A stretch of DNA of 19,675 bases from Schleiferiaceae bacterium (GTDB taxonomy: Bacteria > Bacteroidota > Bacteroidia > Flavobacteriales > Schleiferiaceae): NCBI GenBank assembly GCA_025210575.1, contig JAOARK010000501.1:1-19675 (forward strand), in the 5' to 3' direction. Of this stretch, positions 7,354 to 14,726 are shown piece by piece; the first letter of the stretch is position 1; every line of letters starts with the position of its first letter. The translations under genes and the position numbers were made by a program. The notes below the pieces were generated by a model. That model searched no databases and had not been told where the DNA came from. It was given only the letters and a program-made list of their open reading frames with translations.

Positions 7354-8188
7354 GATCAACTGGCAAACAGTTAAAGAGTATGAAGAAATCACCTTTAAGG
7401 TGGCAGATGGTGTGGCACGTATAGCGTTTAACCGCCCTGAAGTTAGGAATGCATTTACACCTAAAACAGTAGATGAACTTTTAGACGCTTTAATCATTAG
7501 CCATGAAAGTCAAGAAATTGGTGTTGTACTTATAACTGGAGAAGGACCGTCTCCAAAAGACGGAGGTTGGGCGTTCTGTTCAGGAGGTGACCAGCGCGTT
7601 CGCGCCAAACGCGGTTATGCATATGCTGATGGAACGAATAAGTTTAATATTCTTGATGTTCAACGCCAAATTCGCTTTATGAACAAAGTGGTTATTGCCG
7701 TTGTTCCTGGATGGTGCGTGGGTGGAGGTCATAGTCTTCACGTTGTTTGCGATATGACTTTAGCCAGTAAAGAGCATGCTATATTCAAGCAAACGGATGC
7801 TGACGTTGCAAGTTTTGATGGAGGTTTCGGTTCCGCTTATTTGGCTCGACAGGTGGGTCAAAAACGTGCACGCGAAATTTTCTTTTTAGGATTTGATTAC
7901 ACTGCACAAGAAGCCTACGAAATGGGCATGGTAAATAAAGTTGTTCCTCACGATGAACTAGAACAAACTGCCTATGACTGGGCTCAAGAAATCATGACCA
8001 AAAGTCCAACGGCAATTAAAATGTTGAAGTTTGGATTTAACCTGATAGACGATGGTTTAGTTGGTCAACAGGTGTATGCTGGTGAAGCAACGCGTTTAGC
8101 TTATGGAACAGATGAAGCAGAAGAAGGTCGTAATGCATTTTTAGAGAAGCGTAAGCGCGATTTTTCGAAGTATCCTAAATTCCCTTAA
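7346..8188 (+). CDS. menB: 1,4-dihydroxy-2-naphthoyl-CoA synthase
   Basis: Crotonase-family enzyme that closes the second ring of the menaquinone headgroup, turning o-succinylbenzoyl-CoA into 1,4-dihydroxy-2-naphthoyl-CoA. At 280 residues it has the normal length. Visible features are GGWAFCSGGDQRVR (about 73-86, oxyanion-hole region), PGWCVGGGHSLH (121-132, second oxyanion-hole glycine), and TDADVASFDGGFGSAYLARQ. In the last stretch Asp153 occupies the position that is Asp in Mycobacterium tuberculosis MenB but Gly in Escherichia coli MenB. That implies the bicarbonate-independent class, in which a side-chain carboxylate acts as base. The C-terminus ends RDFSKYPKFP, the usual MenB tail. It overlaps menD by 8 bases, so the two form one transcription unit. 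The H-NOX gene follows after 63 bases on the same strand. Confidence 0.97.
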   Translation: MAEINWQTVKEYEEITFKVADGVARIAFNRPEVRNAFTPKTVDELLDALIISHESQEIGVVLITGEGPSPKDGGWAFCSGGDQRVRAKRGYAYADGTNKFNILDVQRQIRFMNKVVIAVVPGWCVGGGHSLHVVCDMTLASKEHAIFKQTDADVASFDGGFGSAYLARQVGQKRAREIFFLGFDYTAQEAYEMGMVNKVVPHDELEQTAYDWAQEIMTKSPTAIKMLKFGFNLIDDGLVGQQVYAGEATRLAYGTDEAEEGRNAFLEKRKRDFSKYPKFP

Positions 8189-8236
8189 GTGCTGTAATTT
8201 AGAATGCAAAGTGAAAAATTGAGGTTCAGGTTTACG

Positions 8237-8244
8237 TAATATTG
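8237..8244 (+). promoter_or_regulatory. Possible -7 element upstream of the H-NOX gene
   Basis: TAATATTG is one mismatch from TAnnTTTG and ends 7 bases before the ATG at 8252, which would give an almost leaderless transcript. A TTG at 8219-8221 is only 15 bases upstream, shorter than usual. The alternative is read-through from menDB, since no terminator is visible after menB. Confidence 0.3.
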
Positions 8245-8251
8245 CACCTTC

Positions 8252-8803
8252 ATGAAAGGATTGATTTTCTCACATTTACTCACCTTTGTAGAAAAGGAAT
8301 ACGACAAAGAAACTCAGCAAAAAATGCTCGAGAATGCTGGTCGTCTTTCTGCTGATGGCACATATGCCGAAGGAGAGTCGTATCCATATGAGGAAATATT
8401 TCAATTGGCAGGTAATCTAAGTACGATTACGAATGTGAGCATGGCAAAGACTTTTGAGCACTTTGGAGAATACCTCTTCATTCAGCTGGCCCGGGCCTTC
8501 TCTCAATTTTTTAGTCCAGATGAGACGCTTTTTGGTTTTCTTCAGAAATTGGAAGATCACATTCATATAGAAGTACGCAAGAAATATCCAGACGCCAATC
8601 TTCCAGGTTTTGAATTTGAACCCATTGATGAAAACAATCTGAAAATGATCTACAAGTCTGAAAGAGCGATGAGCGATTTCGGTATTGGAATGATCAAGGG
8701 TGCCGCCATATGGTTCAATAGAAAAGTATTCGTGGGCAAAAAAGATATCTCAAAAGATCTTGACGGAACTCGTGTTGAATTACACGTTCGTCTTTTGTGG
8801 TAA
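8252..8803 (+). CDS. H-NOX (haem nitric oxide/oxygen binding) sensor protein
   Basis: A stand-alone 183-residue H-NOX domain, the standard length for the soluble bacterial sensor. It starts MKGLIFSHL like most members (MKG-[IL]-[IV]-F). The proximal haem ligand is His105 in the segment IHIEVRKKYPDA, and Pro118 in NLPGFEF corresponds to the conserved haem-distorting proline. The haem-propionate motif YxSxR is intact as Y134-K-S-E-R138. The distal-pocket residue five places after that Arg is Phe143, whereas O2-binding family members have Tyr there. The protein is therefore expected to bind NO and exclude O2 (inference from family rules). Cytoplasmic. H-NOX proteins normally act by inhibiting or activating a neighbouring histidine kinase or diguanylate cyclase. 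Here a histidine kinase gene converges on it, with 7 bases between stops. It sits 63 bases downstream of menB. Confidence 0.93.
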   Translation: MKGLIFSHLLTFVEKEYDKETQQKMLENAGRLSADGTYAEGESYPYEEIFQLAGNLSTITNVSMAKTFEHFGEYLFIQLARAFSQFFSPDETLFGFLQKLEDHIHIEVRKKYPDANLPGFEFEPIDENNLKMIYKSERAMSDFGIGMIKGAAIWFNRKVFVGKKDISKDLDGTRVELHVRLLW

Positions 8804-8810
8804 TCACCTT

Positions 8811-10670
8811 TTAGACAGAACATCTTACTTCGACTACAGTCCCTTTGTTTAATTCAGAAATTACGTTGATTTCAGCTTGAATGGCTGCAGCTCTGTGCTC
8901 CATATTCATTAGACCGTTGCCTTTTTCAGCAGTGTCAATGTCAAATCCTGAACCATCATCTTCAATTTTTACGGTTAATCCACTCTCATAAGAAAAAGAA
9001 ACTCGAATAGAATTCGCATTAGCATATTTAACCGCATTTTGAATGGCTTCTTGAATTATTCTGTAAAGGTTTAAGATTTGAGTTGCAGAAAGCTCATGCT
9101 CATTTTCAAGTTGGTCAATTAAATCAATTGATGGAGGTGGATTGATCTTCGATTTCAATCCAACCAATCGTTCTATCAAAGTTTGTGTATCCGCTTTTTT
9201 CTCTTTCATTGCCCAAATAGTGCTGCGCAAATCAGAAATAGCTTCTCTACCAAAATCGCTTATTGATTGCAGCTTAGACTGCATTTGAAGGTCTTTCTCA
9301 ACGTAAGAAAGATTATCAACACTGCTTACCAGAAATGTTAGTTGTGAACCAATGTTGTCATGTAATTCCGCAGAAATTCTCACTTTTTCATCCGCAAGAT
9401 TCTTAGCCGATTCTTGCTTCGCCATCTCCGTTTTGAGCTCAAATTCTTTGGTCAGTTGTTTTCGTTTTAAGCGTTGAACTCTTAAATACCAAAGTCCAAT
9501 CAAAACAAGTATTCCAAAAGCACCAGCAACCAGCAGATTCTTTGTCTTCTCTTTTTCTAGCGCTAAGTTTTTCTCACTCAGTTGAGCTTTGCCTTCGGCT
9601 AGTTCTTTATCTTTCTTCTCGCCTTCATACTTAAGTTGCAGCTCTTGGGCAGATTTCAATCGATCAGCGTTGATTACGGAATCTTTTAAATTAGAATAAA
9701 GTTTAAAATTTTCCAGCGCCTGTTCGCTCTTGCCCTGCGCTTCGTACCATTCCGATAATTGATAATAGGCTTCATATTCACTTCGAACTAAATCTAGATT
9801 TTTCGAGTATTCCAATCCCTTCAAGAGGTATTGTTTCGCCTCATCGTAATTCCCTAAAATGGTGTGAACTTTACCAAGGTTCACCAATAGAAAAGGAGCC
9901 GGTTGTCTCTCGTACTTTTCATAAGTACCCAGTGATTTGTTGAATAACTCGAGAGCCGTTTCCCATTCACCTATTTTGGTATAGGTATTTCCCAAATTAC
10001 TTTGCCAAATGCTCATATTGCCTTCTTCTCCAACAGCTTCAAAATATTGAATAGCCAAACTGTTATAGAAAATTGCGCTGTCATATTGTTTCAGTTCATC
10101 AAAGGCGATTCCTGTCTTACCATAGACCATTCCAACCGAGCCACTATCATTCGCAAAAAGCATGGCTCGTCTATAGTATTTCAATGCTTCATTGTAATCC
10201 TCCATTCTGTCATAAACATAGCCTAACTCTCCCAGTATATAACTTATGCTGCTGCTGTCATTTTCGGCTTCAGCATAATCCAAGCTCTTTTGAAATGTAT
10301 TTAGAGATAACTCAAAATCACCTGCATCTACCTGTAAAAACCCAATGTAGTTATTGGCATCAATGTAATTGGGGTTCTTAAGTTCACGGTAGCGCTCTAC
10401 GGCAATCCCTAGGTAGTAAATGGCTGAATCCTTATTGGTTCTCTCATGCGTAAATGCAACCAAATGGTAGATTTGAGCTTCGATGTTCTTCCTTCCAGCT
10501 TTTTGTGCAATCGGAATTAGATTCATCAAAGATTTCCGTCCTAGACTGTCTCCCTCCTCATTATTCTGGACAATAAACTCTCGGCCATAATTATAAAGGC
10601 TGTCAACATCTTGACTTAAGAGACCAAAAGCCATGAATAAAAACGAAACACTCAGAAGAATTTTTCGCAT
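8811..10670 (-). CDS. Membrane histidine kinase with periplasmic TPR sensor, HisKA_3 type
   Basis: A 619-residue sensor kinase. A signal peptide or N-terminal anchor (about 1-19, ending LLSQ) leads into a region of tetratricopeptide repeats (about 60-330; examples EDYNEALKYYRRAM, GEWETALELFNKSL, GNYDEAKQYLLKGL). A coiled-coil linker and one membrane span (about 379-397) follow. The kinase part is HisKA_3 (NarL-class): the phosphoacceptor is in SAELHDNIGSQL (His437). The ATPase has the N-box around EAIQNAVKYA (541-550), DDGSGFD (571-577) and GNGLMNMEHR (584-593). The TPRs lie outside the cytoplasm in the predicted topology, so they may sense a periplasmic protein or peptide. No response regulator is encoded in the window; a LuxR/NarL-type partner is expected elsewhere. 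It ends 7 bases from the stop of the convergent H-NOX gene. Confidence 0.92.
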   Translation of the reverse strand: MRKILLSVSFLFMAFGLLSQDVDSLYNYGREFIVQNNEEGDSLGRKSLMNLIPIAQKAGRKNIEAQIYHLVAFTHERTNKDSAIYYLGIAVERYRELKNPNYIDANNYIGFLQVDAGDFELSLNTFQKSLDYAEAENDSSSISYILGELGYVYDRMEDYNEALKYYRRAMLFANDSGSVGMVYGKTGIAFDELKQYDSAIFYNSLAIQYFEAVGEEGNMSIWQSNLGNTYTKIGEWETALELFNKSLGTYEKYERQPAPFLLVNLGKVHTILGNYDEAKQYLLKGLEYSKNLDLVRSEYEAYYQLSEWYEAQGKSEQALENFKLYSNLKDSVINADRLKSAQELQLKYEGEKKDKELAEGKAQLSEKNLALEKEKTKNLLVAGAFGILVLIGLWYLRVQRLKRKQLTKEFELKTEMAKQESAKNLADEKVRISAELHDNIGSQLTFLVSSVDNLSYVEKDLQMQSKLQSISDFGREAISDLRSTIWAMKEKKADTQTLIERLVGLKSKINPPPSIDLIDQLENEHELSATQILNLYRIIQEAIQNAVKYANANSIRVSFSYESGLTVKIEDDGSGFDIDTAEKGNGLMNMEHRAAAIQAEINVISELNKGTVVEVRCSV

Positions 10671-10701
10671 AAGTTGTTTTAGATATATCTGGATAGTTTT
10701 T

Positions 10702-10709
10702 CAAAGTAA
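10702..10709 (-). promoter_or_regulatory. Possible -7 element of the histidine kinase gene
   Basis: On the - strand TTACTTTG differs from TAnnTTTG at one position and would give a leader of about 25 bases. A TTTG at 10734-10737 lies 24 bases further upstream, slightly beyond the usual spacing. The rest of the 115-base divergent gap (10671-10785) is AT-rich with no other clear signal. Confidence 0.3.
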
Positions 10710-10785
10710 AACATTTTTAAAAAATTTCATTCCCAAATCACTTTGAAGTCTGTTTCCAATTAATATTGAACTTTCAATTTGGCGT

Positions 10786-12375
10786 ATGCGTAATTTGTTC
10801 TACTTCTTGTTGGCCTTCTTAACCGTATTGGCTTGTGGTGTTGAAAGCTCTTATGAAAATGCTAAGATCTTTAGATACAATGAACCAACAGGTATCAACA
10901 GCCTCGATCCGGCATTTGCCAAGCAGCAATCCACCATTTGGGCTACACACCAAATCTTTAATGGTTTAGTTCAGATGGACAACGCATTGAACATTACTCC
11001 ATGCATTGCGAAATCATGGCAAATAGATAGTACCGGAACCCAATATACCTTTGAGATTAGGAAGGATGTCTATTTCCACCAAAACGACTGTTTTAAGGAC
11101 AGTACAAGAAGAGTAACCGCTCATGACTTTGTTTACAGCTTCAATCGTTTGATTGCACCAGAAACTGCAGCCCCTGGAGCCTGGGTGCTGAGCAAAATGG
11201 AGAATATTACAGCCAAGGACGACTCTATACTTATCATCAGCTTAAGCGAGGCTTTCACCCCATTTCTAGGAATACTCACCATGAAATATTGCTCTGTTGT
11301 TCCGCACGAAGCGGTAACAAAATACCGTAATGAATTCGGAAGAAACCCTGTAGGCACAGGACCATTTCAATTCAAAATGTGGGCCGACAACGAGAAACTC
11401 GTATTACTTAAAAATGAGCATTATTTTGAATCATCACCAGAAAACGAGATCCCAAAACTAGATGCGGTTGCCATTTCATTTATTCCAGATAGACAATCAG
11501 CGTTTCTTGAATTTTCTAAAGGAAAACTTGACTTTCTTTCGGGTTTAGATGCTGGATACAAAGATGAGTTACTCAAAGCTGATGGAACTTTACAAGAAAA
11601 ATATGCGAGTAGAATTGATATAAACACATTGCCTTTTTTGAATACGGAATACCTTGGAATAAACATGAATACCCGTCATCCTGGTTTGAGGAACCAAAAA
11701 TTCCGTCAAGCCTTGAATTTCGGTATCAATAAAAAAGAAATGGTGAAATACTTACGAAATGATATTGGCACCGCTGCGAATGCAGGAATGGTTCCCAATG
11801 GTCTTCCAGGTTTCACATCTGCTGCTGGTTATGGCTACCACTACAACCCTGAAAAGGCCAAAGAACTCATTGCAGAATGTCAACTTGATTTAACCACTCT
11901 TCAACCCATTGAATTGGTGACCACAGCCAATTATAGGGATTTGTGCGAATACGTTCAAAATGCTTGGAAGAAACTTGGAATAACAGTAAATGTTAATGTG
12001 GTACCTAGCTCGCATTTAAGAGAATTAAAAGCCAAAGGCGATGCCGACTTTTTTAGAGCTTCATGGATTGCCGATTATCCGGATGCGGAAAATTACCTTT
12101 CTATGTTTTACTCCGGTAACTTCACACCTAATGGGCCGAACTACACCTTCTTTGAAGACAGTCTTTTTGACTCAAAATATCAAGAGATCAGGAAAGAAGT
12201 AAATGATTCTATCCGCTATTCTTACGCAATAATGTGCGATAGTCTGGTTATGCATGAAGCACCAGTAGTTCCTTTGTTTTATGACAAAGTCATTCGCTTT
12301 TACCATAAGAATATCAAAAACTTAGAGGGAAATGCCTTGAACACATTGGAGTTAAAATATGTTCAAAAATTGTAG
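10786..12375 (+). CDS. ABC transporter substrate-binding lipoprotein, peptide/nickel family (SBP_bac_5)
   Basis: A 529-residue extracytoplasmic solute-binding protein with a lipoprotein signal (lipobox LLAFLTVLAC, Cys17). The fold is that of OppA/DppA/NikA-type cluster C proteins. Family signatures are NEPTGINSLDPAFAKQ near the mature start, IFNGLVQMD, CIAKSWQIDSTGTQYTFEIR with VYFHQND, RRVTAHDFVYSFNRL, NPVGTGPFQFK, RQALNFGINKKEMVKYL, and the late segment IADYPDAENYLSMFYSGN. It should deliver oligopeptides or a similar ligand to an inner-membrane permease. No permease or ATPase gene lies nearby, so its partner is elsewhere or it works alone. No RBS-like sequence precedes ATG 10786. TCAATTTG at 10774-10781 is a weak -7 match. 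The FKBP gene follows on the same strand. Confidence 0.9.
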   Translation: MRNLFYFLLAFLTVLACGVESSYENAKIFRYNEPTGINSLDPAFAKQQSTIWATHQIFNGLVQMDNALNITPCIAKSWQIDSTGTQYTFEIRKDVYFHQNDCFKDSTRRVTAHDFVYSFNRLIAPETAAPGAWVLSKMENITAKDDSILIISLSEAFTPFLGILTMKYCSVVPHEAVTKYRNEFGRNPVGTGPFQFKMWADNEKLVLLKNEHYFESSPENEIPKLDAVAISFIPDRQSAFLEFSKGKLDFLSGLDAGYKDELLKADGTLQEKYASRIDINTLPFLNTEYLGINMNTRHPGLRNQKFRQALNFGINKKEMVKYLRNDIGTAANAGMVPNGLPGFTSAAGYGYHYNPEKAKELIAECQLDLTTLQPIELVTTANYRDLCEYVQNAWKKLGITVNVNVVPSSHLRELKAKGDADFFRASWIADYPDAENYLSMFYSGNFTPNGPNYTFFEDSLFDSKYQEIRKEVNDSIRYSYAIMCDSLVMHEAPVVPLFYDKVIRFYHKNIKNLEGNALNTLELKYVQKL

Positions 12376-12383
12376 CATCTTTG
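12376..12383 (+). promoter_or_regulatory. Probable -7 element of the FKBP gene
   Basis: CATCTTTG followed by C is one mismatch from TAnnTTTG and sits 20 bases before the ATG at 12404, immediately after the stop of the preceding gene. Its position supports the downstream ATG over the in-frame ATG at 12359, which precedes the element. No good -33 partner is visible (nearest TTG is 27 bases away). Confidence 0.35.
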
Positions 12384-12403
12384 CCTCTCAAAACAATATT
12401 TAC

Positions 12404-12877
12404 ATGAAGCTCAAACAGTCAATACATATATTTTCATTGGCCTTAATCGCCATTCTGTTTTTATCAGGGTGTTCTAAGAGTGATGAATCTGCACAACTTG
12501 ATGCGGACATTAGGCTCATTGAAGATTATATAGCGAGTAACAATCTAAATGCTGTTCCAACTGGGTCAGGATTGTATATAGTTACAGATTATTTAGGAAA
12601 TGGAAAATCTCCAAACAGTAATTCAACCATAACAATAAGATACAAAGGATATCGATTAGACGGATTTGTATTTGAGGATACTGGTAACTCTCCTGCTACA
12701 TTTAATTTGGGAAGTTTAATGCAAGGCTGGCGTGAAGGCCTACCTTATTTTAAAGAAGGAGGAAGAGGTACTCTACTCATTCCATCTGGTCTAGCTTATG
12801 GATCTAATTCTCCATCGCCAGATATCCCTGCTAATTCGGTATTACTCTTCGACATTGAACTCATTGCAGTGTATTAA
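12404..12877 (+). CDS. FKBP-type peptidyl-prolyl cis-trans isomerase, lipoprotein
   Basis: A 157-residue lipoprotein: signal peptide with lipobox LFLSGC (Cys22 or 23), a short helical linker (about 28-48), then an FKBP domain (about 55-157). Domain marks are TIRYKGYRLDGFVFEDT, FNLGSLMQGWREGLPYFKEGGRGTLLIPSGLAYGS and the closing DIPANSVLLFDIELI. These cover the hydrophobic binding pocket and the final strand. It should speed folding of exported proteins at proline bonds in the periplasm. The frame is open to an ATG at 12359 inside the preceding gene. The ATG at 12404 is preferred because it starts the signal peptide directly and follows a -7-like element. It is 28 bases after the substrate-binding protein stop and is closed by a strong terminator. 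Confidence 0.92.
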   Translation: MKLKQSIHIFSLALIAILFLSGCSKSDESAQLDADIRLIEDYIASNNLNAVPTGSGLYIVTDYLGNGKSPNSNSTITIRYKGYRLDGFVFEDTGNSPATFNLGSLMQGWREGLPYFKEGGRGTLLIPSGLAYGSNSPSPDIPANSVLLFDIELIAVY

Positions 12878-12881
12878 ATAA

Positions 12882-12910
12882 AAAAAGTCCCGCTCTATGC
12901 GGGACTTTTT
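12882..12910. terminator. Bidirectional rho-independent terminator
   Basis: A perfect 12-bp stem (12882-12893 with 12899-12910) around the loop TCTAT. The GC core GTCCCGC/GCGGGAC is flanked by A-run and T-run, so it can terminate the FKBP transcript on + and the SPFH transcript on -. It lies 4 bases after the FKBP stop and 15 bases from the SPFH stop. Confidence 0.93.
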
Positions 12911-12925
12911 ATTGAGATTGTATTC

Positions 12926-13909
12926 TTATTGCTTCAACAATTCTTTAATTCCTCCAAGTGAGCTCAATACACCTGATGCTTCATATGGTAAGAACACTGT
13001 TTTGTTATCTTGACCGGAAGTCATTTCCTTTAAAGTATCTAAATACTGTTGAGCTATCAAGTACTGCACAGGATCGCTCTTAGTTGCATTATTCACAGCC
13101 TCAGCAACCTTGCGTATTGCTTCGGCTTCAGCTTCGGCCACTTTTATTCTTGCCATAGCCTCACCTTCTGCTTTTAAGATCTCTGCTTCTTTCTGACCTT
13201 GAGCTCTTTGAATTTGAGATTCACGCACCCCTTCGGCATCTAGGATTCTTGACTGCTTATCACCTTCTGCCTCAAGAATGGTTGCACGTTTATCACGCTC
13301 AGCACGCATTTGCTTCTCCATAGCATCCCTAATGTCTTTAGGCGGATTGATATCCTGAAGCTCTACTCTATTCACTTTTACTCCCCATTTGTTGGTTGCA
13401 TCGTCTAAAATGGTTCTCAACTTTGAGTTAATGGTATCTCTAGAGGTTAAACACTCGTCCAAATCCAATTCACCAATAACGTTACGTAAGGTAGTTTGCG
13501 TTAATTTCTCAATAGCATTGGGAAGATTACCAATTTCATACAACGCCTTAAAAGGATCCATGATCTGGAAATAGATCAACGCGTTAATCTCCGTTACAAC
13601 GTTATCCTTGGTAATTACATTCTGCTTTGGAAAATCATATACGTTTTCACGGAGATCAATACGATCTCTAAATTTAAAGACCGACACCACATCTCCGGTG
13701 ATAGATTGCTGGGTATATCGCCACGCTATCTGGCGAGGTTTATCAAAAACTGGAATAATAATATTGAATCCAGAATTCAACGTTTTGTGGTATTTACCTA
13801 AACGCTCAACGATCATGGTCTCAGATTGTTTTACAATCTTAACACCAGATACGATAAAGAATACAACGAATATTACGAGTAATATAACGGCAATAAAAAA
13901 TCCATTCAT
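12926..13909 (-). CDS. SPFH/Band 7 (stomatin-like, QmcA-type) membrane protein
   Basis: A 327-residue protein with one N-terminal membrane anchor (about residues 4-21) and no lipobox. An SPFH/Band 7 domain follows (about 22-190: IVKQSETMIVERLGKYHKTL, NVITKDNVVTEINALIYFQI, ETLTQTTLR-like segment TQTTLRNVIGELDLDE, VKVNRVELQDINPP). Then comes a long Ala/Glu/Arg-rich helical region (about 195-270, repeats such as ILEAEGDKQSRILDAEG and ILKAEGEAMARIKVAEAEAEA). The conserved C-terminus is YLIAQQYLDTLKEM. Such proteins form large ring or cage oligomers in the inner membrane and are thought to organise membrane microdomains or regulate proteases. The nfeD gene is six bases upstream; the nfeD-stomatin pairing is a widely conserved operon, and the two products are expected to act together. 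It ends at the bidirectional terminator. Confidence 0.94.
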   Translation of the reverse strand: MNGFFIAVILLVIFVVFFIVSGVKIVKQSETMIVERLGKYHKTLNSGFNIIIPVFDKPRQIAWRYTQQSITGDVVSVFKFRDRIDLRENVYDFPKQNVITKDNVVTEINALIYFQIMDPFKALYEIGNLPNAIEKLTQTTLRNVIGELDLDECLTSRDTINSKLRTILDDATNKWGVKVNRVELQDINPPKDIRDAMEKQMRAERDKRATILEAEGDKQSRILDAEGVRESQIQRAQGQKEAEILKAEGEAMARIKVAEAEAEAIRKVAEAVNNATKSDPVQYLIAQQYLDTLKEMTSGQDNKTVFLPYEASGVLSSLGGIKELLKQ

Positions 13910-13915
13910 AATTTT

Positions 13916-14347
13916 CTAAATAAGTTTTACGGTTAGTACAATGCTTTCACGGCTCAACACTTTTACTTGAGAGCCCGCGTCAATTTTAGTTCCATCCTCA
14001 GATACAGCGCGCCAATCGTCACCATCAATAGCTACTCGACCGGAGTTTTCTTCAGGCACAATATCTTCTGAAACCACTCCTACTCTTCCGATCAGTGCAT
14101 CTGCATTGCTCTTCACATCTTTTGCTTTCATCAGATACTTCATCCATAATGGACGAATGGCAACAAAAGAGATCAACGAACCGATCGCCATAGCAATCAT
14201 TTGATATTCTACCGTATCTGTAAACATGGCTGTTGCTGCACCAAAAAAAGCACCGATACCAATGCTAGCGGCAAAAAAACCTGGAGTGAATATTTCTACG
14301 ATAAAGCCGACAATTCCTATGATCGTCCACCAATACTTGGGTTCCAT
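13916..14347 (-). CDS. NfeD family membrane protein
   Basis: A 143-residue short-form NfeD without the ClpP-like protease domain. The N-terminal half is hydrophobic, with probably three membrane spans (about 7-22, 24-43, 47-66; segments IIGIVGFIVEIFTPGFF and FFGAATAMF). The C-terminal half (about 85-143) is the NfeD OB-fold, seen as LIGRVGVVSEDI, GRVAIDGDDWRAVSEDG and IDAGSQVKVLSRESIVLTV. NfeD proteins partner the stomatin-like SPFH protein encoded six bases downstream. They are thought to anchor or modulate its membrane assembly; the precise biochemical role is unsettled. Upstream is a 133-base gap (14348-14480) before yidD. I see no clear promoter in it, only a pair of GATTAAC repeats. Confidence 0.92.
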   Translation of the reverse strand: MEPKYWWTIIGIVGFIVEIFTPGFFAASIGIGAFFGAATAMFTDTVEYQMIAMAIGSLISFVAIRPLWMKYLMKAKDVKSNADALIGRVGVVSEDIVPEENSGRVAIDGDDWRAVSEDGTKIDAGSQVKVLSRESIVLTVKLI

Positions 14348-14480
14348 ATTTTTTGAGAATTAGATGCTAACAATATAACATCTTTCGGCTTAAAAAAGAA
14401 TGCGCAATACCCCGTATTTTATGGGATTAACAGAAGATTAACGCCATAAAAAGACATAGTCTAACTTTCTGAAAATGAAT

Positions 14481-14726
14481 TCACTTTTCTTTTTTAGGCA
14501 CAGGGTCAAAACCATGTCCACCCCAGGGGTGACATGTACTGATGCGCTTGATACCCAACCAAAAACCTTTAAAAGGTCCCCATTCCTTTATCGCTTCAGC
14601 CATATATTCTGAACAGCTCGGTGCATAACGACAGCTTGCAACGGTAAATGGGGAGATCATATTTCGATAAACCCATACCAAAACAAGTATGGGAAATGCT
14701 AAAATCTTTTTTAAAACAGGAAGCAT
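14481..14726 (-). CDS. yidD: Membrane protein insertion efficiency factor YidD
   Basis: An 81-residue protein of the YidD family, which assists YidC-dependent insertion of inner-membrane proteins. An amphipathic or membrane-associating N-terminus (about 5-22) is followed by the family signature SCRYAPSCSEY (31-41), then WGPFKGFWLGIKRISTCHPW and GGHGFDPVP. Cys residues of the signature are intact. Length is normal for the family. The start overlaps the cysS stop by one base (TAATG), so translation is coupled to cysS. This is not the rnpA-yidD-yidC arrangement of Proteobacteria and Firmicutes, but a cysS-linked one. Confidence 0.95.
   Translation of the reverse strand: MLPVLKKILAFPILVLVWVYRNMISPFTVASCRYAPSCSEYMAEAIKEWGPFKGFWLGIKRISTCHPWGGHGFDPVPKKEK

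Noticed and set aside
10002..10381. Two overlapping + strand open frames opposite the histidine kinase TPR region
   Set aside because: Both are antisense to well-formed TPR repeats, resemble no family, and reflect codon bias of the real gene.
14400..14480. Terminator after yidD (pairing around CCCCGTATTTTATGGG)
   Set aside because: The stem is short with a G-T pair, and no T-run follows directly in the direction of yidD transcription.
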